Of a DNA stretch of 64,000 nucleotides, positions 21,956 through 30,772 are shown piece by piece. The notes under the pieces are model-generated. The model worked only from the letters and a program-made list of their open reading frames with translations. It made no database searches and had not been told where the DNA came from. The stretch covers positions 372,001 to 436,000 of the forward strand of contig NZ_NWBU01000004.1 in the NCBI RefSeq assembly GCF_003050615.1, in the 5' to 3' direction. Numbering within the stretch: the stretch's first letter is position 1; the number at the start of each line of letters is the position of its first letter. Origin of the DNA: Sphingomonas oleivorans. GTDB lineage: Bacteria > Pseudomonadota > Alphaproteobacteria > Sphingomonadales > Sphingomonadaceae. Position numbers and translations under genes: made by a program.

Positions 21956-23768
21956 GCCGCTCGATCCGGTCACGGCTTGGGCGCAGGCGGCGGTCCGCGG
22001 CGAGTTCGTCGTCGGCGAGCTGGTCCGTTACGCAGCGGAGCGGCATCTCCGCGATCTGCGCGACGGCGAGAAGCGGGGATTGTTCTGGCGCCCGGAGAAG
22101 GCGCAGCGGGTTATCGACTTCTTTCCGGCGCTGTTCACGATCACGGACGGGCCGGCGGCCGGGAAGCCGTTCCATCTGCTGCCCTATCATGTGTTCGTCG
22201 CCGGCTCGCTGATGGGCTGGGTCAACGCTGAAGGGCGCTGGCGCTTCAGATCGGCTTGGATCGAGACAGGAAAGGGACAGGCAAAATCCCCGCTAATGGC
22301 GGGACTCGGGCTCTATGCCATGGGTTGGTGCGGCTTCGCCCGATCGCAGGTCTATTCGATCGCCGCCGACAAGAACACGGCAAACGTCCTCTTCAAGGAC
22401 GCGGTCGCCATGTGCCGGGCGCAAATCCCCGATCGCGACGAAGGTGAGACGCTGGAGGAGATCGGCGAGGTCATCATCCGCGGCGAGGGCGATAACGCCT
22501 GGAAAATCGAGCACCCGAGTACGAAGTCCATATTCAAGGCACTCGCTGGCGGCGAAACCCAGTCCGGTCCACGCCCGCGCATGGTGCTGGCCGACGAGAT
22601 CCACGAGTTCAAGGTCGACACGCAAATCGAGCTCTGGCGGCGCGCGATAACGAAGATCGCGGGCGACGCTATGATGATCCTGGGCACCAACACGCCAGCG
22701 TCTGCGCAGCTCGTCGGGACGTCCTATTCTGGCAGCTATCAGGCGATCGCCAAGGGCGAGGTGAAGGACGATAGCGCCTTCAGCTTCATCGCTCGGGTCG
22801 ACAAGGCCGATCGCGAGACGGTGTTCGCGAACGAATCCTGCTGGGCCAAGGCGCTGCCAGCGCTGGGTATCACCTATCCGATCACGAATATCCGCGAGGA
22901 GGTGGTGACGGCGCAGACGCGGCTGTCGACCGCGTCCAGCGTCAAACGGCTCTATTTCGGCATCCCGACCGGCGCGGCCGATTTCTGGATCAACGAAGAC
23001 GATTGGGCAGCCGTGCTCGACGTCATTGATGACGAGACCATTGCGGCGCTCAAAGGCTGCCCGTGCTGGCTATCTCTGGACCTCAGTCAGAAGAACGATC
23101 TGACCGCGCTGACCGCGACATGGCGCGATGGCGCGGGCGTGCTGTGGCAGAAGACCTGGTACTGGACGACCAAGGTTGGCCTGCCTGATCGCGCCAAGGC
23201 CGATCAGGCGCCCTATGAACAATGGGTCGAAGAAGGCTGGCTGACTGCGGTTGATGGCGCGACGATCGACAAGACGTTCATCGCCGCAAAGGTCGCCGAG
23301 CTCGCAGCCGGGCATAATGTCGTGGAGCTGGTGTTCGACACAGCGCAGATCGCTGACTTCGAGGCCGCCTGCGAGGAAATCGGTTTCCCAGCCTGGCGCT
23401 ATCGGGGACCGAAGGAGCCGGAAGGACAGGGCCTCAAGATGGTGCCGCACGCGCAGGGAACGCGCGTGATGTTCGAGGACCGGCAATATTGCATGCCGCG
23501 CTCGGTCGAGCGGACGGAAGACCGGATTCTGAAAAAGACGATCGTGATCGACGATTCGCCGGTCACCTATAGCTGCGCGGCGAACGCGGCGCTCATCAGC
23601 GACGGACAGAAGAACCGGGCCTTCGACAAGAAGCGCTCGCGCGGCCGCATCGACGGCCTGGTCACGATCGCGATGGGCGTCGGCGCCGCAGACAATGTCC
23701 CGCTGGAGCAGGCGAAGGAGACGCATGATGAGTTCTTCGTCGACCTCGCGGCTGACAATTCCGACTGA
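21927..23768 (+). CDS. terL: Terminase large subunit
   Basis: This 613-residue protein has an ATPase domain with a Walker A-type ETGKGQAKSPL (about residue 113) and Walker B MVLADEIHEF (about residue 212). A nuclease domain follows with WLSLDLSQKNDLTAL and later acidic residues (VFDTAQIADFEA). It drives DNA translocation into the prohead and cuts the concatemer. The length is in the normal range for HK97-like enzymes. Confidence 0.95.
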   Translation: MRSSSRGRAEPLDPVTAWAQAAVRGEFVVGELVRYAAERHLRDLRDGEKRGLFWRPEKAQRVIDFFPALFTITDGPAAGKPFHLLPYHVFVAGSLMGWVNAEGRWRFRSAWIETGKGQAKSPLMAGLGLYAMGWCGFARSQVYSIAADKNTANVLFKDAVAMCRAQIPDRDEGETLEEIGEVIIRGEGDNAWKIEHPSTKSIFKALAGGETQSGPRPRMVLADEIHEFKVDTQIELWRRAITKIAGDAMMILGTNTPASAQLVGTSYSGSYQAIAKGEVKDDSAFSFIARVDKADRETVFANESCWAKALPALGITYPITNIREEVVTAQTRLSTASSVKRLYFGIPTGAADFWINEDDWAAVLDVIDDETIAALKGCPCWLSLDLSQKNDLTALTATWRDGAGVLWQKTWYWTTKVGLPDRAKADQAPYEQWVEEGWLTAVDGATIDKTFIAAKVAELAAGHNVVELVFDTAQIADFEAACEEIGFPAWRYRGPKEPEGQGLKMVPHAQGTRVMFEDRQYCMPRSVERTEDRILKKTIVIDDSPVTYSCAANAALISDGQKNRAFDKKRSRGRIDGLVTIAMGVGAADNVPLEQAKETHDEFFVDLAADNSD

Positions 23769-25104
23769 CTATAGCGGCTCGCTCTCGGCCGGCGCCCGCG
23801 CCGCGGCGGAACGGCGGGTGACCGGACAGGCGGCAGCATCGCCCCGAGCAGCCGTCGACAGCGTACCGGTGATCGCCGGGGACGCCTCGGTGTTCGAATG
23901 GTTTGGTGGCTCCCAAATGGCGGCCGGGGTTTCCGTCTCGCCCGATACGGCGATGCGGACAGCCGCTGTCTGGCGCTGCGTCACGCTTATCTCGGGCGCG
24001 ATCATGAGCTTGCCGCTCAACATCTATCGACGCACGGCGGATGGCGGGCGCGAGCGGGCCGACGATCATCCCTATGCCCGTTTGCTACGTGACGAGCCGA
24101 ACGACGAAATGTCCGGCGCGCAGCTTATCGAGCTCGTCACCATGGGGGCGCTGCTCAGCGGCAATAGTTATGGCCTGATCCGGCAGGCCCGCAACGGCAC
24201 CATCACCGCGATCGACTATTATCATCCGGACGATGTTCGTCCCTTCCGCTCGGGCATCTCGATCTATTACCGCTTCACCAACGAAGACGGCACGACCGAG
24301 GATCACGAAGCCTCCTATGTGCTCCACTTCGCAGGTCCTGGCCGGCAGCGGCGGCGCCTCACCGCCATGTCGCCGATCAGCTATCATGCCATGTCGATCG
24401 GCGTCGGAATCGCGACGCGCGACTATACCGCCGGCCAGTTCGAACGCGGGCTGCTCACCAACGATTATTTCCACTTTCCGAACAAGCTGACCGCCGAGCA
24501 GCGCGAGCAGTTTCGCGAATATGTCCGCCAGCGCAACCAGGGCATCACCAACGCGCACAATCCGCTGATCCTCGCCGAGGGCGGCGAATGGAAGCGGCTG
24601 ACCATCTCGGCGAAGGATGCACAGCTCCTCGAGTTGCTCAAATATTCGTCGATCGATATCGCCCGGATCTTCGGCTGCCCCCCGCACATGATCGGCGAGG
24701 TGGACGGAACGACGAGCTGGGGCACTGGTATCGAACAGCTCGGCATCGGCTTCGTCACTTATACGCTTCGCCCGCATCTCGTCCGCTTCCAGCGCGAGCT
24801 CAACCGCAAGCTGTTCCCGTCGATCGGCAATCGCCGGTCGGAATATTTCATTGAGTTCGATCCCGATGGCCTGATGCAGGGCGATATCAAGTCGCAGGGC
24901 GAATATTTCCGCATCGCCCTCGGCGGCAATCAGCTTCCCGGCTTCATGACCATCAACGAGGTCCGCCGGCTCAAGAACCTGCCGCCGATCCCCGGCGGCG
25001 ACGAAGTCTATCGCCCGACCGAGCAGCCTGCCGCCGGGCCCGGCCACAATGGCGGTCCGCCGCTCGATGACGAGGACGACGATGATCAATCGCAAGCTGC
25101 TTAA
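23728..25104 (+). CDS. HK97-type portal protein
   Basis: The start at 23728 is preferred because AAGGAG lies seven bases upstream; two adjacent ATG codons make 23725 possible. The 458-residue protein has family segments AVWRCVTLISGAIMSLPLNI, LVTMGALLSGNSYGLIRQ, IARIFGCPPHMIGEVDG and FMTINEVRRLKNLPPIPGGD. It forms the dodecameric ring through which DNA enters. The C-terminus is acidic (DDEDDDDQ). Confidence 0.95.
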   Translation: MSSSSTSRLTIPTDYSGSLSAGARAAAERRVTGQAAASPRAAVDSVPVIAGDASVFEWFGGSQMAAGVSVSPDTAMRTAAVWRCVTLISGAIMSLPLNIYRRTADGGRERADDHPYARLLRDEPNDEMSGAQLIELVTMGALLSGNSYGLIRQARNGTITAIDYYHPDDVRPFRSGISIYYRFTNEDGTTEDHEASYVLHFAGPGRQRRRLTAMSPISYHAMSIGVGIATRDYTAGQFERGLLTNDYFHFPNKLTAEQREQFREYVRQRNQGITNAHNPLILAEGGEWKRLTISAKDAQLLELLKYSSIDIARIFGCPPHMIGEVDGTTSWGTGIEQLGIGFVTYTLRPHLVRFQRELNRKLFPSIGNRRSEYFIEFDPDGLMQGDIKSQGEYFRIALGGNQLPGFMTINEVRRLKNLPPIPGGDEVYRPTEQPAAGPGHNGGPPLDDEDDDDQSQAA

Positions 25105-25789
25105 TCTGATCCGCGACAATAGCGGCAAAGGCGCCGGCATCCGCGCTGAAACGGCCGACGATGTCGCGACGATCTATGTCTATGACACGATCGATCCCTA
25201 TTGGGGCGTGTCGGCAGCCGAGTTCGCGCGTGTCCTGGCGGGGATCGATGCCAATCAGATCCTGCTCAGGATCAACAGCCCGGGCGGTGACGTGTTCGAG
25301 GCGCGCGCGATGATGACCGCGCTGTCCGAGCATAAGGCGACGGTGACCGCCAAAATCGACGGCCTCGCCGCCTCGGCCGCGACCGCGCTGTCGCTGGCCG
25401 CGGATCGCGTCGAGATCGCCGATGGCGGCTTCTACATGATCCACAACGCCTGGACGTTCATGCTGGGCAATGCCGATGAACTGCGCACGACCGCCGGCCT
25501 GCTCGACAAGATCGATGCCACGCTGCGCGAGGGCTATGCCGGCAAGACGGGCAAGACAGACGCCGAGATCGCCGCCTGGATGAAGGCGGAGACGTGGTTC
25601 AGCGCCCAGGAGGCGGTGGAGAATGGCTTTGCCGATGCCGTGCTTGAGACGGCGCCGGCGGCAAAGGCGCAGGCCTACAACCTCGCCGTATACCAGAACG
25701 CGCCCCAGGCGCTCACCGATGCACAGCCGGACGACGCGGCCCGCCAGCGCATGCTGTCGCGCCTCCGGCTGTACGAACGAACGGCGTAG
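25082..25789 (+). CDS. ClpP-like head maturation protease
   Basis: This 235-residue protein has the ClpP/S14-type layout: LRINSPGGDVFEARAM, the nucleophile Ser in DGLAASAATALSLA and the catalytic His in MIHNAWTFMLGNADEL. It cleaves the capsid N-terminal scaffold during maturation. It overlaps the portal gene by 23 bp. An intrinsic terminator stands between it and the capsid gene. Confidence 0.93.
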   Translation: MINRKLLNLIRDNSGKGAGIRAETADDVATIYVYDTIDPYWGVSAAEFARVLAGIDANQILLRINSPGGDVFEARAMMTALSEHKATVTAKIDGLAASAATALSLAADRVEIADGGFYMIHNAWTFMLGNADELRTTAGLLDKIDATLREGYAGKTGKTDAEIAAWMKAETWFSAQEAVENGFADAVLETAPAAKAQAYNLAVYQNAPQALTDAQPDDAARQRMLSRLRLYERTA

Positions 25790-25810
25790 CGGTCCCTCGC
25801 GCGCCTGCAT

Positions 25811-25836
25811 GGCCCTGCTGAAGCGGGGCTTTTTTT
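25811..25836 (+). terminator. Intrinsic terminator before the capsid gene
   Basis: GCCCTGC (25812-25818) pairs with GCGGGGC (25823-25829) and is followed by seven T residues. It lies 22 bases after the protease stop and immediately before the capsid ribosome binding site, so it may trim or stabilise the abundant capsid mRNA. Confidence 0.75.
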
Positions 25837-25852
25837 GTTGGAGAACCCTACC

Positions 25853-27103
25853 ATGAAGATCAAAGCGCTTCGGGACCAGCGCGCCGCGAAGGCGGCCGAG
25901 GCCCGCAACCTGCTCGACACCAACACCGGCGACAAGTGGTCGAAGGATGTCGAGAAGCAGGTCGACGACATCTATGCCGAGATCGACCGTATCGATTCCC
26001 AGATCGAGCGCCTGGAGCGTCAGGCCAAAATTGATGGCGATCAGCAGCTCGACGGCGCGCGCGCCGAGCAGCGCGAGCGCGAGCGCTCGAACCTGACGCC
26101 CGAGCAGCGGGAGCAGGCCGATCGCTACAATGCGGCGTTCCGCACGTTCATCCTGAACGGCGAGCGCGGCATGACTCGCGAGGATTACGATGCCCTGCGT
26201 GTCGGACAGGTCCAGAATGCCCAGTCCATCGGCACCGGCGCCGCCGGCGGCTATCTCGTGCCGACCGGCTGGGGCGGCGAACTGCTCGAAGCCCTGGCCG
26301 CGTTCGGTGGCATCCGCGATGTCGCGACCGTCATCCAGACGTCGGGCGGCAATCCGATTCCGTGGCCGACGGTCGACGAGACCGCCATTGAAGGTGAAAT
26401 CGTCGCCGAAAACCAGTCGGCCACAGATCAGGACGTCACGTTCGGCACCACCCAGATCGGCGCCTACAAGTATAGCTCCAAGGTGTTCACCGTGCCGTTC
26501 GAGCTGCTGCAGGATCAGGGCCCCGGCATGGATATCGAGGCATTCATCCGCCGCGCTGCCGCAACCCGCATTGCGCGCATCACCAACAAGCACTTCACGA
26601 CCGGCACGGGCACCGGCCAGCCGCAGGGAATCGTCACCGCCTCCTCTGTCGGCAAGGTCGGCGCGAGCGGGCAAGCGGCGAACGTCATCTATGATGATCT
26701 CGTCGACCTCGAGCATTCGGTCGATCCGGCCTATCGCGAGATGCCGGGCGTGGGCTTCATGTTCCATGACACCACCCTGCGCGGCCTCAAGAAGCTGAAG
26801 GACGCCGACGGCCGGCCGCTGTGGGTTCCGGGCGTGTCGACCAAGGAGCCGGACACGATCCTCAGCTATCGCTACAAGATCAACCAGGCGATGCCGGTCA
26901 TGGCGGCGAATGCCAAGTCGATCCTGTTCGGCGACATGAAGCAGTATCTGATCCGCGACATCATGCAGGTCACGCTGTTCCGCTTCGACGACAGCGCCTT
27001 CGTCAAGAAGGGCCAGATCGGTTTCCTCGCCTGGTCGCGCCATGATGGCAAGCTGGTCAGCGCCGGCGCACCGGTGAAGGCCTACCAGAACGCCGCCTCC
27101 TAA
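25853..27103 (+). CDS. HK97-family major capsid protein with N-terminal delta domain
   Basis: This is 416 residues from the ATG at 25853, which has GGAG ten bases upstream. The first 110 residues are a charged coiled coil (KDVEKQVDDIYAEIDRIDSQ), the scaffolding delta domain that the protease removes. The shell domain follows, with GTGAAGGYLVPTGWGGELLE, GTGTGQPQGIVTASSVG and AWSRHDGKLVSAGAPVKAY. An in-frame ATG at 25835 overlaps the terminator T-run and is unlikely. Confidence 0.95.
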   Translation: MKIKALRDQRAAKAAEARNLLDTNTGDKWSKDVEKQVDDIYAEIDRIDSQIERLERQAKIDGDQQLDGARAEQRERERSNLTPEQREQADRYNAAFRTFILNGERGMTREDYDALRVGQVQNAQSIGTGAAGGYLVPTGWGGELLEALAAFGGIRDVATVIQTSGGNPIPWPTVDETAIEGEIVAENQSATDQDVTFGTTQIGAYKYSSKVFTVPFELLQDQGPGMDIEAFIRRAAATRIARITNKHFTTGTGTGQPQGIVTASSVGKVGASGQAANVIYDDLVDLEHSVDPAYREMPGVGFMFHDTTLRGLKKLKDADGRPLWVPGVSTKEPDTILSYRYKINQAMPVMAANAKSILFGDMKQYLIRDIMQVTLFRFDDSAFVKKGQIGFLAWSRHDGKLVSAGAPVKAYQNAAS

Positions 27104-27112
27104 GAGTCCCTC

Positions 27113-27149
27113 CCCCGACTGGTCGGGGCTCCGCGCCCCGGCCATTTTT
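27113..27149 (+). terminator. Hairpin terminator after the capsid gene
   Basis: CCCCGAC-TG-GTCGGGG (27113-27128) is a perfect stem. A second GC-rich stem (GGGGCTCCGCGCCCC) overlaps it, and a run of five T ends at 27149. A partial terminator here would explain high capsid expression relative to the connector genes. Confidence 0.6.
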
Positions 27150-27162
27150 CTGCGAGGATCCC

Positions 27163-27480
27163 ATGAACGAACCTACTTCCCGCCGCCGGCCGGTGCCCGC
27201 CAGCGCCCCGGCCGAGCCGACGAACACCGCGCCCGTGGCGACGGCCGCCGATGCCTCCCCGACGGACCCTGTCCCGAGTGACGGGGCGGATCAGTCCAAT
27301 CCGGCGCCTCCGGTGCCCGCCAGCGCTTTGGTCGACGCGCGCGTTCTGGTCGCGCATGGCGGCCATCAGCCGAACGATGTCGTCGCCCTGTCGCCCGATG
27401 AAGCCGCGGCGGCCGAGGCATTCGGACTCGTCGACACCAATCCGGTCGCCGTCGCCTATGCCAAGAGCCTGGGCGCGTGA
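27163..27480 (+). CDS. Pro/Ala-rich hypothetical head-region protein
   Basis: This 105-residue protein has a disordered Pro, Ala and Thr-rich first half (PAEPTNTAPVATAADASPTD). A short folded end follows (LVAHGGHQPNDVVALSPDEA). Small proteins of this type between capsid and connector genes may be head decoration or assembly factors. The stop overlaps the connector start. Confidence 0.6.
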   Translation: MNEPTSRRRPVPASAPAEPTNTAPVATAADASPTDPVPSDGADQSNPAPPVPASALVDARVLVAHGGHQPNDVVALSPDEAAAAEAFGLVDTNPVAVAYAKSLGA

Positions 27481-27776
27481 CCGATCTGGTTTCGCTCGCC
27501 GATATCAAGCTGCACCTGCGGCTCGGCGACGACACCATCGAAGATGCGCTGCTGACGACGATGTTGCGCGCCGCCCAGCGGCGCTGCGAGACGCATATGG
27601 GGCGCAAGATCGACGCTGATCCGGATCACCCGCTTGGCGAGGATGATCTGATCCTCGTCGGACAGGCGATCCGCGTGCTCGTCGGCGCCTGGTATCGAGA
27701 TCGCGCCGGCGGCGATGGTGACCTGCCGCAGCCGGTGCTCTGGCTGCTGCAGGATCTGCGCGTGATTGCCGTCTGA
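27477..27776 (+). CDS. Head-tail connector (gp6-like)
   Basis: This 99-residue protein starts at GTG overlapping the previous stop. It has the gp6/DNA-packaging pattern: LADIKLHLRLGDDTIEDALL, LRAAQRRCETHMGRKI and a closing PQPVLWLLQDLRVIAV. It forms the ring below the portal. The order portal, protease, capsid, gp6 and adaptor is standard for this phage group. Confidence 0.85.
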   Translation: MTDLVSLADIKLHLRLGDDTIEDALLTTMLRAAQRRCETHMGRKIDADPDHPLGEDDLILVGQAIRVLVGAWYRDRAGGDGDLPQPVLWLLQDLRVIAV

Positions 27777-28135
27777 TGCGCCGCCCGGTTCTGCTGCAGG
27801 CAGATGATCTGGACCGGCGCATCGCGTTCGAGCGTCCGGTCACCGGCGAGGGCTTTGACGACGCAGGCTCGGGCATCTGGGCGCCGGTCTGCACTGTCTG
27901 GGCCCAGGTCCGCGACGTGCTGCCCAGCCGCGCTGAGCGCCTGGCCGATGGGCTGACGATCGTGAACAGGCCCGCGCGCATCCGCATCCGCTACCGCGAG
28001 GACATCACGTCGGACATGCGCATCCTCTACGGCACGCGCGTCATGCAGATCGTGGCCGGTCCCGTCGAGCTCGGCCGGCGCGAGGGGCTGGAGATGATGG
28101 CCGAGGAATATCGACCGGCCGGGAACCCGGCCTGA
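27776..28135 (+). CDS. Head-tail adaptor / head closure protein
   Basis: This 119-residue protein has the SPP1 gp16-like beta-barrel pattern: LDRRIAFERPVTGEGFDDAG, TVWAQVRDVLPSRAERLADG and IRYREDITSDMRILYG. It closes the connector after packaging. It overlaps both neighbours by 1 bp. Confidence 0.85.
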   Translation: MRRPVLLQADDLDRRIAFERPVTGEGFDDAGSGIWAPVCTVWAQVRDVLPSRAERLADGLTIVNRPARIRIRYREDITSDMRILYGTRVMQIVAGPVELGRREGLEMMAEEYRPAGNPA

Positions 28136-28659
28136 TGCCCACCGTGCGCGGCAAGCGCGAGGTTCGCTCGTTCATCGCCAAACTGCCGGAGGAGCTGGCT
28201 AATCGCGTGCTGCGCGGTGCTGCGCGCGCAGCGGCGAACGTGGTGGCTGATGAGGCGAAAGATCGATCCATCTCCGACGAGGTGTCGGCCGCAATCAAGG
28301 TTGCGACCCAGCGTGAAGCGGACCGGATCATTGCCAAGGTCCAGGTGAAAGGGCTCGGCGCCTACATCGCGCCTTGGCTCGAATATGGCACCGATCCGCA
28401 CTTCATCTCGGTGGATGATAGCCAGCGCGCCGGCATGAGCGTCGGGCGGGTCAATCGCTTGGCGAAGGAAGGTTCGCTGGTCATCAACGGCCAGTTCGTC
28501 GGCTCCACCGTCTGGCATCCCGGCGCCCAGCGGCATCCGTTTCTCCGCCCTGCGCTCGACATCAAGGAGGCCGAGGCTGTCACGGCGGCGCAGCACTATA
28601 TCTCGACCCGCGTCTCCAAGGGCGGGATCACCGGCAAGGACGAAGGGGACGAGGCGTGA
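28135..28659 (+). CDS. HK97 gp10-like tail completion protein
   Basis: This 174-residue protein contains an N-terminal helical region (FIAKLPEELANRVLRGAARA). The gp10-family signature follows (YIAPWLEYGTDPHFISV, then GAQRHPFLRPALDIKEAEAV). An inserted stretch around residues 95-120 is longer than in the shortest relatives. It acts at the head-tail junction. Confidence 0.85.
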   Translation: MPTVRGKREVRSFIAKLPEELANRVLRGAARAAANVVADEAKDRSISDEVSAAIKVATQREADRIIAKVQVKGLGAYIAPWLEYGTDPHFISVDDSQRAGMSVGRVNRLAKEGSLVINGQFVGSTVWHPGAQRHPFLRPALDIKEAEAVTAAQHYISTRVSKGGITGKDEGDEA

Positions 28660-29066
28660 GCGCGCTGGAGGGAACCGACATTGTGGGTGCCCTGCTGACG
28701 GCTGACGCGCAGCTGACCGAGCTGGTGCCGGCTGATCGGATCAAGGCAGGCCGCTTGCCCGAAGGCGTCGGCTTGCCTGCGCTGCTGGTGCGCACCGTCA
28801 GTTCCGTAGACCGGCAGCCGCTCACGCGCGGGCCGCTGGTTCGGCGCACCGATCGCGTGTCCGTCACCGTGCACGCGGCCAGCCATCGCGACCGCAAAGC
28901 CGTCATCGCCCTGGTGCGCAAATGCTGCGCGGGCCGAACGGGCGCGTTGGGCGGTGGCAGCAATGTTTCCATCCTCACCGCCGGCATGGGCCCAGACCTG
29001 AACGGCCCCGGCGACATCTTCGCGAGGACACAGGATTTCCGGGTCAGTTGGGACGCGGAAGATTGA
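28656..29066 (+). CDS. Tail terminator-like protein (DUF3168)
   Basis: This 136-residue protein has the DUF3168 pattern: IVGALLTADAQLTELVPADR, LPALLVRTVSSVDRQPLTRG, RVSVTVHAASHRDRKAVIAL and a final DIFARTQDFRVSWDAED. Members end the tail tube and bind the head. It overlaps the preceding gene by 4 bp. Confidence 0.82.
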   Translation: MSALEGTDIVGALLTADAQLTELVPADRIKAGRLPEGVGLPALLVRTVSSVDRQPLTRGPLVRRTDRVSVTVHAASHRDRKAVIALVRKCCAGRTGALGGGSNVSILTAGMGPDLNGPGDIFARTQDFRVSWDAED

Positions 29067-29080
29067 GCAGGAGCACCATC

Positions 29081-29266
29081 ATGACCGACCAGAAGAAGGT
29101 GAGCGCCTTCATCATCAGGGATTTCGGCGACGCCGGCACCGGTGAGAAGTTCAAGGCCGAAGCCGTGGCGCCGATCAGCGAAGGCGCTTTTACCAACTAC
29201 CAGGCGGCCGGCCTGGCCCGCAAGCCCACCGCCGACGAGGCCAAGGCCGCCAAGGCCCCCGCCTGA
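29081..29266 (+). CDS. Small hypothetical tail-region protein (61 aa)
   Basis: The frame encodes 61 residues beginning MTDQKKVSAFIIRDFGDAGT and ending in an Ala/Lys-rich helix. GGAG precedes the ATG with good spacing. Small proteins with this start are common just before the tail tube gene in sphingomonad prophages. The function is unknown. Confidence 0.6.
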   Translation: MTDQKKVSAFIIRDFGDAGTGEKFKAEAVAPISEGAFTNYQAAGLARKPTADEAKAAKAPA

Positions 29267-29332
29267 CCCATTCGTCCGCCCGCGCGGACGTTTCCCGCCG
29301 GATGATCCGGCTCGCCACACAGGAGAAATACC

Positions 29333-29779
29333 ATGGCTTCCACGACTGCCGCGGGCACGACGATTGCGATCTCGGCTGCGGCTCCAGCTACCCAGGACAG
29401 CACGGGCTACGCCGCGCTGACCTATACCGAAATCGGCGGTATCGAGCAGATCGGCACCATCGGCGCGACCACCAACAAGGTCGAGTTCCAACCGCTCAAT
29501 GGGCCGAAGGAAAAGCACAAGGGATCGACCGATTATGGCTCGTTGCAGCCGGCGCTCGCGCACAGCGACACCGACGCCGGCCAGACGCTGCTGCGCACCG
29601 CCGCAGACCCGGCGAACAACGCGCTCTATTCGTTCAAGGTGACCTATCCCGGCGGCGAGAAGCGCTACTTCCAGGGGCGCGTGTTCGGCTATCCGGAAAA
29701 TGTGGGCGGCGCCGACAGCATCATCATGGCCAATCCGACCATCGAAATTAACACGAAGGTCGTGAAGGCCGCCTCCTGA
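29333..29779 (+). CDS. Major tail tube protein
   Basis: This 148-residue protein has a beta-rich tail-tube pattern: TYTEIGGIEQIGTIGATTNK, KGSTDYGSLQPALAHSDTD and YSFKVTYPGGEKRYFQGRVF. It polymerises into the non-contractile tube. It is followed by the paired tail chaperone and then the tape measure, as in lambda (V-G/T-H). Confidence 0.85.
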   Translation: MASTTAAGTTIAISAAAPATQDSTGYAALTYTEIGGIEQIGTIGATTNKVEFQPLNGPKEKHKGSTDYGSLQPALAHSDTDAGQTLLRTAADPANNALYSFKVTYPGGEKRYFQGRVFGYPENVGGADSIIMANPTIEINTKVVKAAS

Positions 29780-29883
29780 TCTCCCCAGCTTCCGGCGCTT
29801 GAGCCGGTCACTGCGCATCAGCCTGCCCCGGACATCGCGGGCGCCGCGGCAGGCTGGTGCACCTTCCCGCGAAAGGACGAAAA

Positions 29884-30303
29884 ATGCTCGATATCACGAC
29901 TCAGGCCGTGGCGGACACGGCTGCCATCCACCTCAAGGGCGCCGACGGCGAATATCTCTATTCCAACGGCAAGCCCGTTCGCATTGTCGTCTTCGGCCCC
30001 GGCTCGACGCAATTTTCGGCGGTCGAGGCACGTCAGACCAATCGCGCGGTCAAGCGCATGCAGGACAATGACGGCAAGGTTTCCGTTGCTCCGCCCGAGC
30101 AGCGCGCCGCCGAGCAGGCTGAGGATCTGGCGGCGATCACCGTCGCCTTCGAGAATTTCACCTACCCTCCGGCGGAGGGCAAGCCGGGGCAGGAATTGTT
30201 CCGGGCCTTCTATGCTGATGCAAAGCTCGGCTTCATGGCCCAGCAGGTGCTGAAGGCGCTGAGAGACTGGGGAAACTTCAAGCCCGGCTCGGCCGGGAAC
30301 TGA
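29884..30303 (+). CDS. Tail assembly chaperone, short form (gpG-like)
   Basis: This is 139 residues from the ATG at 29884, which has AAAGGA about seven bases upstream. The protein has a small beta-rich start (AIHLKGADGEYLYSNGKPVR) and a helical end (ELFRAFYADAKLGFMAQQVL). It binds the tape measure during tail assembly. A canonical -1 slippery heptamer lies near its 3' end and gives the longer G-T product. Confidence 0.82.
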   Translation: MLDITTQAVADTAAIHLKGADGEYLYSNGKPVRIVVFGPGSTQFSAVEARQTNRAVKRMQDNDGKVSVAPPEQRAAEQAEDLAAITVAFENFTYPPAEGKPGQELFRAFYADAKLGFMAQQVLKALRDWGNFKPGSAGN

Positions 30304-30734
30304 CGCTTTATGTGCGGCAGATGGCGTGGCTCAATGCCACGCCCAAGCCGCCCGAGGGAACGAAGCGGGCGGAGGCGAAGGATCGGCCGCCCGCGCTAAG
30401 CCGGATTGAGCAGATGAAGCGGGACAAGATCACCCCGCGGATGCCGCCCAATCCGGCGCCACACCTGATTACGTGGCTGGTCGAAATAGGCTTGACGGAA
30501 GAGGCCGGCATGGGCCGCGGGCCGATCAGCTGGCAAAGCATTGATGCCTGGTGCAACCGCACCAGCATCGACCTTGAACCTTGGCAATCGCGCCTGCTGC
30601 GGTCGCTGTCGACCGAATATCTGGCCGAGAGCCGTCGGGCTGAGAGCGAGAATTGCCCGGCACCCTGGCGCGCAGAGGTCACCGAGCGCGAGAAAGAGGT
30701 CGAAGTCGCGCGGTTGCGGATGGTGCTTGGGTAG
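29884..30734 (+). CDS. Tail assembly chaperone, frameshifted long form (gpG-T-like)
   Basis: A -1 frameshift at GGGAAAC (30270-30276) joins the short chaperone to the overlapping frame, which is open through the short-form stop and ends at 30734. The fused part contains REQMAWLN-like sequence (RQMAWLNATPKPPEG), LITWLVEIGLTEEAGMGRGP and ISWQSIDAWCNRTSIDLEPW, a pattern typical of phage T-domain proteins. The long form recruits the tail tube protein to the tape measure. The frame has no good start of its own (a GTG at 30312 without a strong ribosome site), which supports frameshifting. Confidence 0.8.
30270..30276 (+). other. Programmed -1 frameshift site
   Basis: G GGA AAC in the short-form frame fits X XXY YYZ and re-pairs as GGG AAA after a -1 slip. 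The last full codon before the slip is followed by a frame open to 30734. The lambda G-T site has the closely similar GGGAAAG. Confidence 0.82.
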
Positions 30735-30772
30735 GCATCCGCGCTACCATCCTCCCTAGCAGGGGTGGGCGG

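Noticed and set aside
24971-27145. A 724-codon leftward open frame over the head genes
   Set aside because: Portal, protease and capsid on the other strand are unambiguous; the antisense frame is explained by codon bias.
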